Below the pieces are notes generated by a model that was given only the letters and a program-made list of their open reading frames with translations, did not search any database and was not told the DNA's origin. This document shows, piece by piece, positions 63,923-64,000 of a stretch of DNA of 64,000 nucleotides. The position numbers and the translations under genes are program-made. Positions within the stretch are counted from its first letter, which is position 1; each line of letters opens with the position of its first letter. Source of the stretch: Osmia lignaria lignaria (Eukaryota; Arthropoda; Insecta; Hymenoptera; Megachilidae); NCBI RefSeq assembly GCF_051020975.1, contig NW_027478158.1, forward strand, positions 15,996,001 to 16,060,000. The letters run 5' to 3'.

Positions 63923-64000
63923 TTGCAGATATATCTCAAGGGAAGGGGCCTGACGGACATATTTCGAGATATTTCTTATTCTTGTTGTTCTTCTTCTGCA
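63923..64000 (+). repeat. Partial satellite unit at right edge
   Basis: The first 78 bases of a unit with t9a and a private TTCTTATTCTTG in the pyrimidine tract. The array therefore runs on beyond the window. Confidence 0.95.

Larger units (their letters stand above)
1..64000 (+). repeat. 322-bp satellite DNA array filling the window
   Basis: Seen: one unit of about 322 bp recurs head to tail in a single orientation with no foreign insert. Unit starts (TTG of TTGCAG) run from 179 to 63923, giving 198 whole units. The 63744 bp between them equals 198 x 322 minus 12. The visible indels account for all 12: -1 in the units at 501, 1466, 35270, 37523, 59418, 62637 and 62958; -3 at 3075 and 4038; +1 at 5967. 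The consensus is about 39% G+C. Known: long homogenised arrays with higher-order periods are a feature of eukaryotic heterochromatin, often at centromeres. Inferred: the array continues past both edges. I do not recognise the family by name, and the insect-like guess rests only on general style and on the lack of CpG depletion. Confidence 0.98.

Noticed and set aside
1..64000. CRISPR array
   Set aside because: The repeats are contiguous 322-bp units with no unique spacers, far longer than CRISPR repeats, and no cas-like gene is present.
1..64000. Transposon or ribosomal spacer origin
   Set aside because: I see no terminal inverted repeats, target duplications, transposase frame or rRNA sequence; the unit count leaves no extra DNA.
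1..64000. Bacterial or phage origin
   Set aside because: No coding gene in 64 kb and a satellite filling the window are incompatible with a normal bacterial or phage genome.

Overview
The whole 64 kb window is one uninterrupted head-to-tail satellite DNA array. The repeat unit is 322 bp (consensus about 39% G+C, counted by hand), and all units lie in the same orientation. Taking the TTG of the TTGCAG motif as unit position 1, unit starts run from 179 to 63923. That gives 198 complete units plus a partial unit at each edge. The start-to-start distance of 63744 bp equals 198 x 322 minus 12, and the indels I can see (two of -3, seven of -1, one of +1) sum exactly to -12. No room is left for an inserted gene, transposon or RNA gene, and I see none.

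The organism is a eukaryote. Long higher-order satellite arrays of this kind are typical of pericentromeric, centromeric or subtelomeric heterochromatin. CpG is not depleted in the unit (11 seen, about 12.3 expected), which fits a lineage with little germline CpG methylation such as many insects. The species and the 'insect' guess are inference only.

Units fall into a few classes set by linked variants (unit coordinates). The Q class is the base form. The R class carries a104g and a112c. The F class carries g86a and g102c. The K class carries g90a, g102a and g120a. Each class is joined to one of two tails. Tail A has t198, g211, a220, AA at 250-251 and t261. Tail B has c198, a211, t220, TT at 250-251 and a261. 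Recombinant tails exist.

Layout: 1-2430, a 965-bp trimer; 2431-5000, a 963-bp trimer; 5001-12729, mixed and more divergent units; 12730-20135, a 10-unit period; 19170-26253, a 9-unit period; 26254-29795, short duplications including a pair of identical units; 29796-32371, a 5-unit period; 32372-37843, a 10-unit block and a 7-unit deleted copy; 37844-53621, a 22-unit block of 7084 bp followed by a 27-unit derivative; 53300-57163, a 966-bp trimer; 57164-64000, a mosaic with fusion units. Most larger copies differ by whole-unit gains or losses, and single fusion units mark the joins. This is the signature of in-register unequal exchange.

Nearly every unit holds a 74-codon open frame that starts at TTG. 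I do not regard it as a gene: the period is not a multiple of three, the class-defining changes mostly alter residues, and a nonsense class of 24 units has been amplified freely. The best leads are the nested higher-order history, the internal duplication and TATCTC/GAGATA lattice inside the unit, and a splice-acceptor-like tract in each unit.
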